Both the position numbers and the translations under genes were made by a program. Positions 63,338 through 64,000 of a DNA stretch of 64,000 nt are shown one piece after another. The notes beneath the pieces were generated by a model that made no database searches, was not told where the DNA came from, and saw nothing but the letters and a program-made list of their open reading frames with translations. Source of the DNA: Bacteroidota bacterium (GTDB taxonomy: Bacteria; Bacteroidota; Bacteroidia; Flavobacteriales_D; Sanyastnellaceae); assembly GCA_027619225.1 (NCBI GenBank), contig JAQCFW010000006.1, positions 28,280 through 92,279 of the forward strand, read 5' to 3'. Numbering within the stretch: the first letter of the stretch is position 1; the number at the start of each line of letters is the position of its first letter.

Positions 63338-64000
63338 ATGATGAAAAATATATTTATTTGTTGTTTAGCATTTTTGTTAATCACCCCTCTGGCTGCTCAA
63401 TGTACAGCTGATTTTGATTTCGGAATTGAAACATATGGAAGCTCCCCCAATCCATCTCTTGGTGAGCAGTTTACTCCCGGAATTGTTAACGAACCATATT
63501 ATGATGTATTGCATATGTTAATTCCTGAGTATGTACTTGAGATTGACTCTACTTTACCCTTTGGTCCAGATGCTATACTTGATTCTATTAAGTTAGTGGA
63601 TATTGTAATGGTAGACTTAAATGACACGCTTAGTACTTATTCATTATTTGAGTTGGGTTTACAAATTGTTTGTAATAACAATGGCGACTCGGGGTTAGAA
63701 TGTTCTTTTCTAGGAGGAAATCAATATTGTGTAAGTATTGAAGGCACTCCAAATATGGTTGGGAATTTTCGAGCTGATATTACTGTTTCAGGATGCACGG
63801 ATGTCTTTGGATTTCCATTTTGTCAAGAACAATTATTCGGATCTCTAAATCTTGATATTCAAACTTTACCTGAAGATGTAGGTTGTACAGCTGATTTTGA
63901 TTTTGGAATTGAAACATATGGAAGCTCCCCAAATCCATCTCTTGGTGAGCAGTTTACTCCCGGAATTGTTAACGAACCCTATTCTGATGTATTGCATATG
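63338..64000 (+). CDS. secreted protein with tandem DFDFG domains (3' end beyond window)
   Basis: An open frame of 221 codons with no stop, running off the window. A signal peptide (IFICCLAFLLITPLAAQ) precedes a DFDFG domain (about residues 22-182) and the start of a second, nearly identical one. Between them lies a variant of the CNNNGDSG...CSFLGGNQYCVSIEG motif. Two adjacent ATGs (63338 and 63341) are both possible starts. The C-terminal architecture cannot be seen. Confidence 0.85.
   Translation, partial: MMKNIFICCLAFLLITPLAAQCTADFDFGIETYGSSPNPSLGEQFTPGIVNEPYYDVLHMLIPEYVLEIDSTLPFGPDAILDSIKLVDIVMVDLNDTLSTYSLFELGLQIVCNNNGDSGLECSFLGGNQYCVSIEGTPNMVGNFRADITVSGCTDVFGFPFCQEQLFGSLNLDIQTLPEDVGCTADFDFGIETYGSSPNPSLGEQFTPGIVNEPYSDVLHM
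63401..63517 (+). repeat. first copy of a 483-nt-period tandem repeat
   Basis: 63401-63517 matches 63884-64000 at 113 of 117 positions by direct comparison. The period of 483 nt equals 161 codons, one whole DFDFG domain. Confidence 0.85.
63884..64000 (+). repeat. second copy of the tandem repeat, cut by window end
   Basis: The start of the second DFDFG domain. It differs from the first copy at four positions, one of them amino-acid changing (Tyr to Ser). Confidence 0.85.

Noticed and set aside
1..64000. Prophage, IS element, toxin-antitoxin or restriction-defence island
   Set aside because: No transposase, integrase, phage structural, nuclease or methylase-restriction genes were recognised; gene content is housekeeping plus surface proteins.

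Overview
The window looks like a chromosomal segment of a marine-type Bacteroidota, most likely order Flavobacteriales (Crocinitomicaceae/Cryomorphaceae-like). The evidence is the short primary sigma factor with TAnnTTTG promoter elements, type IX secretion (T9SS) style C-terminal sorting domains, a two-gene split transketolase, the SiaB/SiaC pair, a DUF6913-dapA pair, GWxTD, lamin-tail and LPP20-like proteins, and Cys-rich GCTD...CNYD repeats in secreted proteins. No rRNA, phage, transposase, integrase or CRISPR array was seen. Base composition and gene style look uniform, so this reads as core chromosome with one accessory surface-protein cluster at the right end. The family assignment is inference.

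Layout. 1-0.3 kb: 3' part of the RNase P RNA and its terminator. 0.3-5.8 kb: a small putative DNA-binding protein, P5C dehydrogenase (pruA), a PD40/SPOR envelope protein and a triple lamin-tail T9SS cargo. 5.8-13.2 kb: ribosomal protein S1 with unusual charged tails, then pyrR-pyrB, a STAS protein, a secreted T9SS cargo, RNase Z and a NarL-type regulator. 13.3-20.3 kb: ilvE-msrA, an LPP20-like lipoprotein, DUF6913-dapA, and a split transketolase operon with a VWA-domain gene between the two halves. 20.4-29.7 kb: ychF, an NTF2-like secreted protein, rhomboid, a DivIC/FtsB-like protein, clpC, gyrA and a TPR protein. 29.9-38 kb: tRNA-Ser(UGA), a GWxTD protein, a GT2 glycosyltransferase, a short ComEC, HMG-CoA lyase, a ZIP transporter, a methyltransferase and siaB-siaC. 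38-47.3 kb: an ABCG-like transporter, a beta-helix lipoprotein, rpoD, pnp, rpsO and accD. 47.4-56 kb: a TrmH-type methyltransferase, an acyltransferase, a DEAD-box helicase, 3-hydroxyacyl-CoA dehydrogenase, an NlpC/P60 peptidase, thiolase, a pseudouridine-synthase-like protein that has lost its catalytic Asp, and yebC.

56.1-64 kb is the most unusual part: five neighbouring genes for large secreted modular proteins. The four complete ones end in a dockerin-like Ca-binding module finishing in ...FGxxC, in place of the ordinary T9SS C-terminal domain. They exchange modules: GCTD/CNYD repeats, a domain here called TDNYP that is nested inside a PKD domain in one protein, a 'DFDFG' N-terminal domain, a cupredoxin, a trypsin-like protease and FG-GAP repeats. 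The last gene runs off the window and contains a recent tandem duplication of the DFDFG domain. A fourth DFDFG-domain protein lies 50 kb away, between the STAS gene and rnz, and carries a conventional T9SS C-terminus.

Regulation. Many genes carry a TAnnTTTG -7 element only 4-8 nt before the start codon, which suggests leaderless transcripts. Intergenic regions are short and several neighbouring genes overlap. After start correction, no gap exceeds about 300 bp except the left edge, which holds rnpB.
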